Below, in pieces: positions 1-6,430 of a stretch of 6,430 nucleotides of DNA. Made by a program: the position numbers and the translations under genes. Every line of letters begins with the position of its first letter. The stretch's first letter is position 1. Below the pieces are notes generated by a model. It saw nothing but the letters and a program-made list of their open reading frames with translations, was not told the origin of the DNA and made no database searches. Location of the stretch: positions 1 through 6,430 of the forward strand of contig NOLC01000219.1 in assembly GCA_002256595.1 (NCBI GenBank), written 5' to 3'. The DNA is from Methanosaeta sp. NSP1. Its GTDB lineage: Archaea; Halobacteriota; Methanosarcinia; Methanotrichales; Methanotrichaceae.

Positions 1-586
1 GCTGGAGGCCGGCCACGCGAAGTTGGGGAAAGATAGCTACAACCATCAAAATTATGCCCAGGCCCCCTATGAGCTGCTGGAATGATCGCCAGAAGAGCAG
101 TCCCAAAAAGGTTTGGCTGTCCACTGCCTGCCAGGCTATGCCATAGGCATCCAATCCTTGGCTCAGATCATTGAGGAGAATGGCGCAGATGCTGCTATCG
201 GCCAGGGTGGAATTAACTATATAGTAGCCCTGGAGGTCAGCCTCGACTAGAATAGTGGCACCGGTTGCCGAGAGTCCTGACACCGATTCGAAGAGTCCGT
301 CCACAAGGCTCAGACCCTGAAAAGCAAAGGGCAAAGAGCCGAAGAATATGGCGGCAAGCCAGCCTATAGAGACAGCAGCAAAGGCCTCCTTATGTCCCAC
401 CTCTCCCCGCCTGCCCAGCCGTCTGAGCAAGATCCCTGTGCATATGGAAAGCAGAGAGGTCAGGGCAAAGGCCAAAACTCCGTTGGTCTCGCGGTAATAA
501 GCAGAGACGAATCCAGGTGCTAAGAGCAGCAGGCCGAAGATCTTGAGCGGGGTTCCGACTATATCAAAGACTATTGGAAACTTCAT
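1..586 (-). CDS. trkH: Trk/Ktr-type potassium uptake transporter subunit TrkH, N-terminal part (partial at window edge)
   Basis: Membrane K+ (or Na+/K+) translocating subunit of the Trk/Ktr family, normally gated by a cytoplasmic TrkA/KtrA partner. The start is ATG at 586-584, giving 195 codons before the left edge; family members are about 480 residues, so roughly 40% is present. Visible elements: hydrophobic segments at about residues 13-30 and 36-55; a first M1 helix at about 68-90 (VSIGWLAAIFFGSLPFAF); the first pore loop and filter at about 95-112 (FESVSGLSATGATIL, matching FESFSGLTTTGATTL of E. coli TrkH); then the M2 start FWRSFQQLIGGLGII at 165-179 and VVAIFPQLRVAGLQ up to the edge. 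These match TrkH strongly and in order. About 40 extra residues lie between filter and M2 compared with E. coli TrkH. The start codon overlaps the stop of the upstream kdpD-like gene (ATGA), implying translational coupling. TrkH versus KtrB cannot be settled from this fragment; family assignment is firm. Confidence 0.9.
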   Translation of the reverse strand, partial: MKFPIVFDIVGTPLKIFGLLLLAPGFVSAYYRETNGVLAFALTSLLSICTGILLRRLGRRGEVGHKEAFAAVSIGWLAAIFFGSLPFAFQGLSLVDGLFESVSGLSATGATILVEADLQGYYIVNSTLADSSICAILLNDLSQGLDAYGIAWQAVDSQTFLGLLFWRSFQQLIGGLGIILMVVAIFPQLRVAGLQ

Positions 587-2553
587 CTTTCCTGCCTCGA
601 ATTCGTGCTTCGGGCCAAAGCCAAGGCCAGGATATTCGTGAATGCTTCCAGTAACCTCTTCTGCTCAGGGAGCAAGAGCTGTTCCGCCTTGCCCAATCCC
701 ACGCCCAGCACACCAATGGTGACTTCTTTGGTCTTGAGAGGCAGGTAAAAAAGCGTCGCTGAGGAAAGTGTCTCCGTGCCGTGTCCCGCTTCCTGGCTGT
801 GTCTGAGGACCCAGGTGGCTACACCCAGCTTGCGTTCGTCAAATATGAGGTGTTCTCCCATCTTGGCCCGTTCCTTGAGCCGTCCGGTTTCATCAGGCAG
901 CAAGATCATCACTTCACACTCGAAGGCCGCTGCTATCTCTCTGGCGGCGGAGCTTAAAAGCTCCTCCTCGTTCCCGGCAGCCATCAGGTTGCGAGTGAAG
1001 GAATAAAGAGCGGAGACAAAGCGCTCCCTTTGCCGGGCGCTCTCTCCCTGCCATCTCACCAGATCTGCCAGAAAGCTGGTTGCAATTCCCACTACAACGA
1101 AGACCATGAACATGGGCAGATAGCGCAGATCTTCAACTGCCAGAGTCATTCTGGGAGGCACGAAGAAGAAATCCAGGGTGGCTACGGCCATGAATGATGT
1201 GATCAAACCTGAACGCCTGCCCCATGTCATTCCGCTGTAGATCACAGGCAAAAGCAGGATCATGGCGATGTTGATGAGGCCCAGTTGGCTTTGCAGCAGC
1301 CAGCAAAAGACAACCGTTGCCGCTACGATTAAGAGGCTGGCGGAGAGCTGCCGCCAGTTTATGTCGCCCGAAAAAGACGATGCCCCTTGTTTCGCTAAAT
1401 TGGCCTCTGTGCCCCCTATGACCAGCACATGGATCTGTCCGCTCCGTCTTATGATCTCGTTTACTACTGATCCTCTCCACCATCTGTTCCACAAAAGGCG
1501 ACGCGGCAATCCTACGACGATGACGGTGATATTATGCTCTCTGGAGAAGGCGATGACCTCCTCGGCGATATTCTTGGCGCTCAGAACCTGGACCTTTGCA
1601 CCCAGCTCCCTCGCCAGAGTCAAATTGCGCGCCAGTTGATCCCGAGCGGACTGTGTGGATGAGGTCTCTTGAGGAGATTCTACATAAACCGAGAACCACT
1701 CCGCATCCTGGTCTGCAGCTATGCGCTGCCCTATGCGAATCAGGCGCTCGGAAAGGGAACTGGCGTTGATGCAGACCAACAACCTAGATCCGGCTGGCCA
1801 GGGGCCCAGGATGCCATGCCTCTCCATGTAGGAGCGCATGTCCTCATCCACCATGCGGGCTGCATATCTCAGAGCCATCTCTCGCAGTCCCAGCAGGTTG
1901 CCTTTGCGGAAAAAGCGCTGCACGGCCTGCTCTGCCTGGACGGGCACATAAACCTTGCCATCCTTAAAGCGCTGTAGCAGATCCTCAGGAGTCAGGTCCA
2001 CGACCTCGATCTCATCGGCCAGCTCTATTATCCTGTCCGGCAGAGTCTCTCGAACCCGCACGCCCGTGATCTGAAATACGATATCGTTGAGGCTCTCAAC
2101 GTGCTGGATGTTCAGGGTTGTGTAGACGCTGATGCCCGCATCCAGCAGCTCTTCTACATCCTGGTAGCGCTTGGCATGACGCAGGCCTGGAGCATTGGTA
2201 TGAGCCAGCTCATCCACCAGGGCAACAGCCGGACGGCGTGCCAGAATTGCGTCCAGATCCATCTCCATGGTCTCCAGGCCGCCCCGATCTAGACGGCGAC
2301 GAGGTATGATCTCCAGTCCCTCCAACAGTATCTCGGTCTCGGCCCGTCCATGGGTTTCCACCAGTGCGACGACGACATCCACACAGTTCTTTTTTAGTTG
2401 CTGCGCCTCTTCCAGCATTTTATAGGTCTTGCCGACGCCTGCCGCCGCGCCCAGGAGGATCTTTAGGTGTCCAAGGCTACTGCTGGACACGCTCTCCTCA
2501 AGCTGAAGTCGCTGCAATAATTGATCCGGATCCGGACGGCAATCCTTCTCCAT
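583..2553 (-). CDS. kdpD: KdpD-like K+ sensor protein lacking the histidine-kinase domain
   Basis: 656 residues, against about 894 for E. coli KdpD. Order of parts: RPDPDQLLQRL at 6-16 (E. coli KdpD also opens with RPDPD); Walker A GAAAGVGKT at 35-43; VETHGR at 65-70; VDELAHTN at 113-120, Walker-B-like; TTLNIQH at 145-151; VRET at 167-170; GKVYVPVQAEQA then FFRKGNLLGLREMALR at 199-229, all typical of the N-terminal KdpD domain. A USP-like domain follows at about 256-381. Four hydrophobic helices lie at about 403-421, 425-442, 446-464 and 477-497 (DUF4118 type), then an arginine-rich stretch (500-511), then a GAF-like domain to about 648, including LLPEQKRLLEAFTN (627-640), which matches LMIPEQQRLLETFT of E. 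coli. The protein ends at residue 656, before any H-box or HATPase region. Downstream sequence is trkH, so the kinase is absent rather than frameshifted away. It likely senses K+ or a nucleotide signal, but how it transmits is unknown. Short kinase-less KdpD proteins have been described in Anabaena and Deinococcus (from memory). Start: ATG 3 nt after kdpC, with AGAAGG upstream. Confidence 0.93.
   Translation of the reverse strand: MEKDCRPDPDQLLQRLQLEESVSSSSLGHLKILLGAAAGVGKTYKMLEEAQQLKKNCVDVVVALVETHGRAETEILLEGLEIIPRRRLDRGGLETMEMDLDAILARRPAVALVDELAHTNAPGLRHAKRYQDVEELLDAGISVYTTLNIQHVESLNDIVFQITGVRVRETLPDRIIELADEIEVVDLTPEDLLQRFKDGKVYVPVQAEQAVQRFFRKGNLLGLREMALRYAARMVDEDMRSYMERHGILGPWPAGSRLLVCINASSLSERLIRIGQRIAADQDAEWFSVYVESPQETSSTQSARDQLARNLTLARELGAKVQVLSAKNIAEEVIAFSREHNITVIVVGLPRRLLWNRWWRGSVVNEIIRRSGQIHVLVIGGTEANLAKQGASSFSGDINWRQLSASLLIVAATVVFCWLLQSQLGLINIAMILLLPVIYSGMTWGRRSGLITSFMAVATLDFFFVPPRMTLAVEDLRYLPMFMVFVVVGIATSFLADLVRWQGESARQRERFVSALYSFTRNLMAAGNEEELLSSAAREIAAAFECEVMILLPDETGRLKERAKMGEHLIFDERKLGVATWVLRHSQEAGHGTETLSSATLFYLPLKTKEVTIGVLGVGLGKAEQLLLPEQKRLLEAFTNILALALARSTNSRQER
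587..598 (-). promoter_or_regulatory. Ribosome-binding region of trkH, inside the end of the kdpD-like gene
   Basis: On the minus strand the bases before the trkH ATG read GAGGCAGGAAAG. GAGG lies 8 nt from the ATG and AGGA 3 nt from it, so GAGG is the better-spaced Shine-Dalgarno. It sits wholly within the last codons of the kdpD-like gene and supports the start at 586. Confidence 0.6.
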
Positions 2554-2556
2554 TGT

Positions 2557-3141
2557 CTAACCTTCTCTCGTCACCTCATCCAGGGCCAGGTTGAGCCTGA
2601 GCACGTTCACCTTCTCCGGGCCAATTATTCCTAACCGGGCAGGCTCTATATGTTGATAGACCAGAAGCTCGACCTCATGCTCGGGCAAGCCCCGAACCCC
2701 CGCAATCCTTGCCACCTGCATCAGTGCTCCCTGCATACTGATGTGCGGATCCAAGCCGCTGGCTGAAACGAGTACCAGCTCACCTGGCACCGGTATATTT
2801 GAGGAAAGGTTGTTTGTACGCCGTATATAATCGACTCTCTGGCGCACCTGTTCCATCAGTTTGGCGCTGGCGGGGCCATAATTGCTGGCTCCTGAGCCGT
2901 CGGCGGCATATCCTGCCGCTGAAGGCCGCCCCTGGAAGTAGCCAGGGCTGGAGAAATTTTGGCCGATTAGCTCTGAGCCCACGATTCTGCCGTCAACAAC
3001 CAGCAGGCTTCCATCGGCCTTGGCAGGCATCGCAGTCTGAATTAAGCCAGTCATGAATAGAGGATAGGCTAGGCCGGTGAGCAGAGTGAAGGCCAGGAAC
3101 AGAATCAATGCAGGCCTTAATTCTTTTGCAAATTCGAACAT
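2557..3141 (-). CDS. kdpC: Potassium-transporting ATPase subunit KdpC
   Basis: KdpC is the small single-span subunit that stabilises the KdpABC complex and raises its nucleotide/K+ affinity; its soluble domain lies outside the membrane. The protein is 194 residues, close to the about 190 of E. coli KdpC. One membrane helix spans about residues 9-31 (RPALILFLAFTLLTGLAYP). Family motifs follow in order: GSELIGQNF at 55-63, FQGRPSA at 69-75, SGASNYGP at 83-90 (the usual SGGSNxGP with one change), SASGLDPHIS at 126-135, the QVARIAGVRGL segment at 142-152 and VNVLRLNLALD at 178-188. No frameshift or missing motif is seen. It begins 6 nt after the kdpB stop, with a Shine-Dalgarno overlapping that stop, and ends 3 nt before the kdpD-like gene, so it is an internal cistron of the operon. 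Confidence 0.96.
   Translation of the reverse strand: MFEFAKELRPALILFLAFTLLTGLAYPLFMTGLIQTAMPAKADGSLLVVDGRIVGSELIGQNFSSPGYFQGRPSAAGYAADGSGASNYGPASAKLMEQVRQRVDYIRRTNNLSSNIPVPGELVLVSASGLDPHISMQGALMQVARIAGVRGLPEHEVELLVYQHIEPARLGIIGPEKVNVLRLNLALDEVTREG
2561..2566 (-). promoter_or_regulatory. Shine-Dalgarno site of the kdpD-like gene
   Basis: AGAAGG on the minus strand, 7 nt before the ATG at 2553, inside the last codons of kdpC. It supports the chosen start and coupling to kdpC translation. Confidence 0.6.
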
Positions 3142-3145
3142 ATTT

Positions 3146-3149
3146 CCTC
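3146..3149 (-). promoter_or_regulatory. Shine-Dalgarno site of kdpC overlapping the kdpB stop
   Basis: The minus strand reads GAGTGAGGAAATATG. GAGG shares its first two bases with the kdpB TGA stop (3150-3148) and lies 4 nt before the kdpC ATG at 3141. This geometry suggests reinitiation by ribosomes that finish kdpB. Confidence 0.6.
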
Positions 3150-5184
3150 ACTCCAGATGCAGGAAAATGACCAGCATGTCGATCAGTTTTATGCCTATGA
3201 AAGGCACTGCCAATCCGCCCAGGCCGTAAATCAGCAAATTGCGCCGAAGCAGCTCAAGGGCGGTCGTAGGCGTATAGTGCACGCCCCGCAATGATAGCGG
3301 TATCAAGAGAGGGATGATAATGGCATTGAAGATAATCGCGGAAAGCATGGCACTGGTGGGCGTAGCCAGGTGCATAACGTTGAGCACACTCAGCATGGGA
3401 TACTCGGCTGCAAAAACGGCGGGGATGATGGCAAAGTACTTGGAAACATCGTTGGCCACGCTGAAGGTCGTCAATGCCCCTCTGGTGATCAATATCTGTT
3501 TGCCTATCTCCACAATGTCCAGCAGCTTGGCCGGATTGGAGTCCAGGTCTACCATGTTGGCCGCCTCCCTGGCGGCCTGAGTTCCTGCATTCATGGCCAC
3601 GGCCACATCGGCCTGGGCCAGAGCCGGGGCATCATTGGTGCCGTCTCCAATCATCGCCACCAGGTGCCCTTCCCTCTGATATTTTCGAATGGCCTCCAGC
3701 TTGGCTTCAGGACGGGCCTGGCCGATGAAGTCATCGATTCCAGCCTCGGCGGCGATGGCTGCCGCGGTCATGGGGTTGTCTCCCGTGATCATGACAGAGC
3801 GAATGCCGACTTTGCGCAAATTTATCAATCGATCTCGTATGCCGGTTTTCAGCACATCCTTGAGCCTAATGGCTCCCAAAATCCTGGAGCCTTCCGCCAC
3901 AACCAATGGAGTTCCGCCTTCCCTGGCTATGCTCTCCACAGCAGCTCTGATGTCCTCCGGCATACTGCCGCCTCTTTGCTCTACATATTCCCCTATGGCA
4001 TCATGAGCACCTTTTCTGATCTCCCGTTTGTCCCAGTCTATGCCGCTCATGCGGCTCTCGGCGCTGAAGGGGATGAATGAGGAGCCCTCAGGCGCCCGTA
4101 TATCCCTGCCGCGAATGCCCAGAGTCTCCTTGCACAGATCCACTATGCTGCGGCCTTCTGGAGTCTCGTCCGCCAGTGAGGAGAACATCGCCGCCTGAGC
4201 AAGCTCCTCTTTCTTCACACCAACTGCTGGCAGGAACTGTGTGGCCATCCTGTTTCCCAGGGTGATGGTGCCGGTCTTGTCCATGAGCACCACATCCACA
4301 TCGCCCGAGGCCTCCACTGCCCTGCCGCTCATGGCGATGACGTTATGAGAAAGCAGCCTGTCCATGCCGGCTATGCCGATGGCGGGCAGCAGGCCGCCGA
4401 TGGTGGTGGGCATCAGGCAGACCAGCAGCGCCACCAGCACGGTAGCCGCGATAGAGAGGCCCATATAACCGGCAAAAGCCTGCAAGCTTACTACCACTAC
4501 CAGGAAGAGACAGGTCAGGCCGATGAGCAGAATCTCCAGCGCCTTCTCGTTGGGGGTCTTCTGGCGCTTGGCGCTCTCCACCATTCCTATCATCTGATCT
4601 AAGAATGTCTCACCCGGATTGGCGGTGATCTTGATAGTGACCTTCCCAGAGAGGACCCGGGTTCCGCCGGTAACGCCGCTGAGGTTTCCTCCCGCTTCGC
4701 GCACCACGGGAGCCGACTCACCGGTAATGGCCGATTCATCCACCAGGGCCACTCCTTCAGAGATCTCTCCGTCGCCGGGGATAATGCCGCCATCCTCTAC
4801 CAGGACAAGATCACCCTTGCGCAGATCCAGCGCCGATACATCCTCAATGCGGTCGCCGGGGATGATCCTGTGGGCCTTGGCCTCGCTGCGGGCAGAGCGC
4901 AGTGTCTCTGCCTGGGCCCGTCCTCTTCCTTCTGCCAGGGCCTCGGCAAAGTTGGCAAAGAGGATGGTAAACCACAGCCAGATGCTGATCTGCGCGTCGA
5001 ATCCATAGGGTCTGCCCTGGATTATATCACCAGCAGATATCAGTGTCGTGAGCAGGGCACCTATCTCCACCGCCAGCATCACCGGATTTCTCCATAATGA
5101 GCGCGGGTCGAGCTTGGGGATGGAGTCCCTGACGGCCTGCGCCACCAGATCCGACTGCCAGAGTCCGGGCATGTTGATCTTCAT
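3148..5184 (-). CDS. kdpB: Potassium-transporting P-type ATPase catalytic subunit KdpB
   Basis: Hydrolyses ATP to drive K+ uptake through KdpA. With the start at 5184 it is 678 residues, close to the 682 of E. coli. Residues in that numbering: actuator-domain TGES at 154-157; intramembrane PTTIGG at 259-264; phosphorylation motif DKTGT with aspartate 302; nucleotide-binding KGA at 391-393; TGDN at 467-470; GDGTND at 513-518; then the fifth membrane helix region [12 protein letters not shown] with D579 and K582, the charged pair corresponding to D583/K586 of E. coli. Membrane helices lie at about 31-50, 66-83, 217-240, 244-275, 584-606, 610-633 and 649-675, the seven expected. The frame is open upstream to 5250, but that part overlaps kdpA and has no KdpB similarity. 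ATG 5190 is possible, but ATG 5184 is preferred because GAGGTGAT ends 4 nt before it. The serine of TGES corresponds to the one reported as an inhibitory phosphorylation site in E. coli (S162). All catalytic residues are present, so the subunit looks functional. Confidence 0.97.
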   Translation of the reverse strand: MKINMPGLWQSDLVAQAVRDSIPKLDPRSLWRNPVMLAVEIGALLTTLISAGDIIQGRPYGFDAQISIWLWFTILFANFAEALAEGRGRAQAETLRSARSEAKAHRIIPGDRIEDVSALDLRKGDLVLVEDGGIIPGDGEISEGVALVDESAITGESAPVVREAGGNLSGVTGGTRVLSGKVTIKITANPGETFLDQMIGMVESAKRQKTPNEKALEILLIGLTCLFLVVVVSLQAFAGYMGLSIAATVLVALLVCLMPTTIGGLLPAIGIAGMDRLLSHNVIAMSGRAVEASGDVDVVLMDKTGTITLGNRMATQFLPAVGVKKEELAQAAMFSSLADETPEGRSIVDLCKETLGIRGRDIRAPEGSSFIPFSAESRMSGIDWDKREIRKGAHDAIGEYVEQRGGSMPEDIRAAVESIAREGGTPLVVAEGSRILGAIRLKDVLKTGIRDRLINLRKVGIRSVMITGDNPMTAAAIAAEAGIDDFIGQARPEAKLEAIRKYQREGHLVAMIGDGTNDAPALAQADVAVAMNAGTQAAREAANMVDLDSNPAKLLDIVEIGKQILITRGALTTFSVANDVSKYFAIIPAVFAAEYPMLSVLNVMHLATPTSAMLSAIIFNAIIIPLLIPLSLRGVHYTPTTALELLRRNLLIYGLGGLAVPFIGIKLIDMLVIFLHLE

Positions 5185-5188
5185 TTTC

Positions 5189-5196
5189 ATCACCTC
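5189..5196 (-). promoter_or_regulatory. Strong Shine-Dalgarno site deciding the kdpB start
   Basis: GAGGTGAT on the minus strand, complementary to the 3' end of 16S rRNA over its full length. It overlaps the kdpA stop TGA (5197-5195) and lies 4 nt before ATG 5184. It would give no spacing to ATG 5190, so it favours 5184 as the kdpB start. Confidence 0.7.
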
Positions 5197-6430
5197 AAAA
5201 TGTCCTGCCAGTCGCCAGCAGCAGATGATCGAGTATCGGTCCCAGAACAAATACCGGGAAGAAGGTCAGAGCTCCTACGATTATGACCGTGCCCACCAGC
5301 ATGATCACAAAGAGTGGACTGGCTACAGGCAGGGAGGCGGAGCTTGCAGGAACAATCCTCTTCTGAGCCAGAGAGCCGGCTAAGGCTAAAGCGGGCAGAA
5401 TGGTGGCAAACCTTCCCACCAGCATTCCCAGGCGGAGTCGTACTGCGCGGGATCATCGCGGAAGACGGTGTTGGCATTCAGACCGGCAAAAGCTGAGCCG
5501 TTATTGCCGCAGGCTGAGGCAAAAGCATAGAGCAGCTCAGACAGGCCATGGGGCCCGGCATTGCTGAGGCTGGAAAGAGCCCAGGGAAGTGATACCGCAA
5601 GTCCTGCCAAAATCAGCAAGGTGACCGCTGGAGCCAGCAGGCCCACCACGGCCATGATCATCTCAAAGGGCTCCAGCTTCTTGCCGAAGAGCTCGGGAGT
5701 CCTTCCGATCATGAGCCCTGCCAGGAACATGGTCATAATGGCATAAAAGAGCATTCCGATCAGGCCTACCCCTAGGCCTCCGAAGATCACCTCGCCGATG
5801 GCCATGTTGAAGAGCAAAACCAGGCCCGTCAGGGGCATCAGGCTGTCATGCATGCTGTCTACTCCTCCGCAAGAGGTCACGGTAGTAGCCTCTGCGAAGA
5901 GCACGGATGGAACTATGCCAAAGCGCACCTCCTTTCCCTCCAGATTTTCGCCTCCCGCTACTCCCAGATTCTCTAGCAATGGATTTCCTTGGGTCTCTGC
6001 CCACAGGGCAATTGAGAGGCCCATCAGAAAGAGTACCAGCATCGAGGCGAAAATGGCCTTGCCCTGCGGCTCATTCTTGATCATCCAGCCGAAGGCTAAG
6101 GGAAGTGAGGCTGAAATGAGCAGCATGGCCAGGATCTGGAAAAAATCCGTCAGTAGAGTTGGATTTTCAAATGGATGAGCAGAGTTGGCATTGAAAAATC
6201 CGCCACCGTTGGTCCCCAGGAATTTGATTGCCACCTGTGAGGCCGTTGGGCCGAGGGCGATGGTCTGCTCACCGCCTTCAATCGTGTGCGCCTGGGCATA
6301 GGGACCTAAGCTTTGCACCACTCCTTGAGATGCTATCAAAAGGGCCCAGATGATGGCCAGCGGCAGCAGCAAATAGAGCAGAGACCTGGTCAGGTCCACC
6401 CAGAAGTTGCCGATGCTGACAGTATTTTTC
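5195..6430 (-). CDS. kdpA: Potassium-transporting ATPase K+-binding subunit KdpA, C-terminal part with an apparent frameshift (partial at window edge)
   Basis: KdpA is the K+-selective membrane subunit of the Kdp pump and is related to the TrkH/KtrB channel fold. The gene enters from the right edge (first full codon 6429), so roughly the first third is outside. The first reading frame gives [10 protein letters not shown] near the edge, filter motif [19 protein letters not shown] (about 6216-6160), TSCGG with MHDS (about 5877-5848), [34 protein letters not shown] and filter motif [16 protein letters not shown] (about 5514-5467). After DSA (codon 5433-5431) this frame turns to non-KdpA sequence ([10 protein letters not shown]) and stops at 5386. 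KdpA similarity resumes in another frame as [17 protein letters not shown] and [13 protein letters not shown], ending at TGA 5197-5195. Adding one base near 5431 restores 411 continuous residues within the window. It is otherwise typical, with all visible filter motifs intact, so a sequencing or assembly error is as likely as a real mutation. kdpB follows after 10 nt. Confidence 0.9.
5425..5452 (-). other. Probable frameshift site in kdpA (one base missing)
   Basis: Minus strand around 5440-5423 reads CGACTCCGCCTGGGAATG. Frame one reads D-S-A-W-E; the resumed frame reads L-G-M-L-V-G-R-F. One extra base at GCC/TGG, for example GCC CTG GGA, joins the two frames as [11 protein letters not shown]. 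The resumed frame has an upstream TGA at 5455-5453, so the shift must lie between 5452 and 5425. No classical slippery heptamer is seen. Confidence 0.8.

Noticed and set aside
583..700. KdpD shortened by a frameshift hiding a kinase domain downstream
   Set aside because: Sequence after the stop encodes TrkH from its first codon with its own ribosome-binding region; no H-box or HATPase motif occurs in any frame to the left.
3370..4080. A 236-codon open frame on the plus strand opposite kdpB
   Set aside because: It lies wholly antisense to strongly conserved KdpB motifs, has no recognisable domain, and its His/Gln/Gly-rich content is typical of a shadow frame of a GC-rich gene.
4619..5008. A 129-codon plus-strand frame and overlapping minus-strand frames within kdpB
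   Set aside because: Low-complexity Ser/Arg/Pro composition, entirely inside the actuator-domain coding region of kdpB in the wrong frame.
5185..5250. A longer kdpB beginning at 5250
   Set aside because: The extra 22 residues come from reading the end of kdpA in another frame, do not resemble the KdpB N-terminus, and lack the good Shine-Dalgarno site found before 5184.
5195..5425. The kdpA 3' segment as a separate small gene starting at ATG 5425
   Set aside because: It begins in the middle of a conserved KdpA segment (LGMLVGRF), has no convincing ribosome-binding site, and is explained by one missing base.
5423..5440. Programmed ribosomal frameshift in kdpA
   Set aside because: The sequence CGACTCCGCCTGGGAATG has no X-XXY-YYZ heptamer or long homopolymer, and KdpA is not known to be made by frameshifting.
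5190..5477. A 95-codon minus-strand frame overlapping the kdpA 3' end
   Set aside because: It is the third frame of kdpA and shows no KdpA similarity; the real continuation is in the frame that ends at 5195.
1..6430. Mobile elements, CRISPR arrays, tRNA/rRNA genes, terminators
   Set aside because: None seen: the window is almost fully coding, with spacers of 10 nt or less and no repeated blocks or inverted repeats of note.

Overview
The window is one tightly packed, leftward-transcribed (minus strand) potassium-uptake gene cluster with no gene-free stretch longer than a few bases. In transcription order it holds: the C-terminal two thirds of kdpA (runs off the right edge), kdpB, kdpC, a kdpD-like sensor gene that lacks the histidine-kinase half, and the N-terminal 195 codons of a trkH-type K+ transporter (runs off the left edge). 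Spacers are about 10, 6 and 3 nt, and the last two genes overlap by 4 nt (ATGA). This is the arrangement of a single polycistronic, translationally coupled unit. No promoter or terminator is visible; the promoter must lie to the right of the window.

How the genes fit together: KdpA (K+-selective membrane subunit), KdpB (P-type ATPase) and KdpC (assembly/affinity subunit) form the high-affinity Kdp pump. The KdpD-like protein keeps the whole sensory half of KdpD (N-terminal KdpD domain with Walker A, USP-like domain, four membrane helices, GAF-like domain) but stops where the dimerisation/phosphoacceptor and ATPase domains should begin. No kdpE is present in the window. The next gene begins inside its stop codon and encodes a Trk/Ktr-type transporter, so a high-affinity pump, a kinase-less K+ sensor and a second K+ uptake channel appear to be co-expressed.

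Anomalies: kdpA carries an apparent 1-nt frameshift near its 3' end (around 5425-5452; best placed at about 5431), with clearly homologous KdpA sequence continuing in the other frame. The TrkH protein has about 40 extra residues after its first selectivity-filter loop compared with E. coli TrkH.

Organism: G+C is moderately above 50%, Shine-Dalgarno sites are strong, ATA isoleucine codons are frequent, and arginine codons mix AGG/AGA with CGN. This would fit a methanogenic euryarchaeon (for instance a Methanothrix-like lineage), but a bacterium is not excluded. This is an inference from composition and style, not an identification. Most of the window is a conventional kdp operon; the unusual part is the kinase-less KdpD coupled to trkH.
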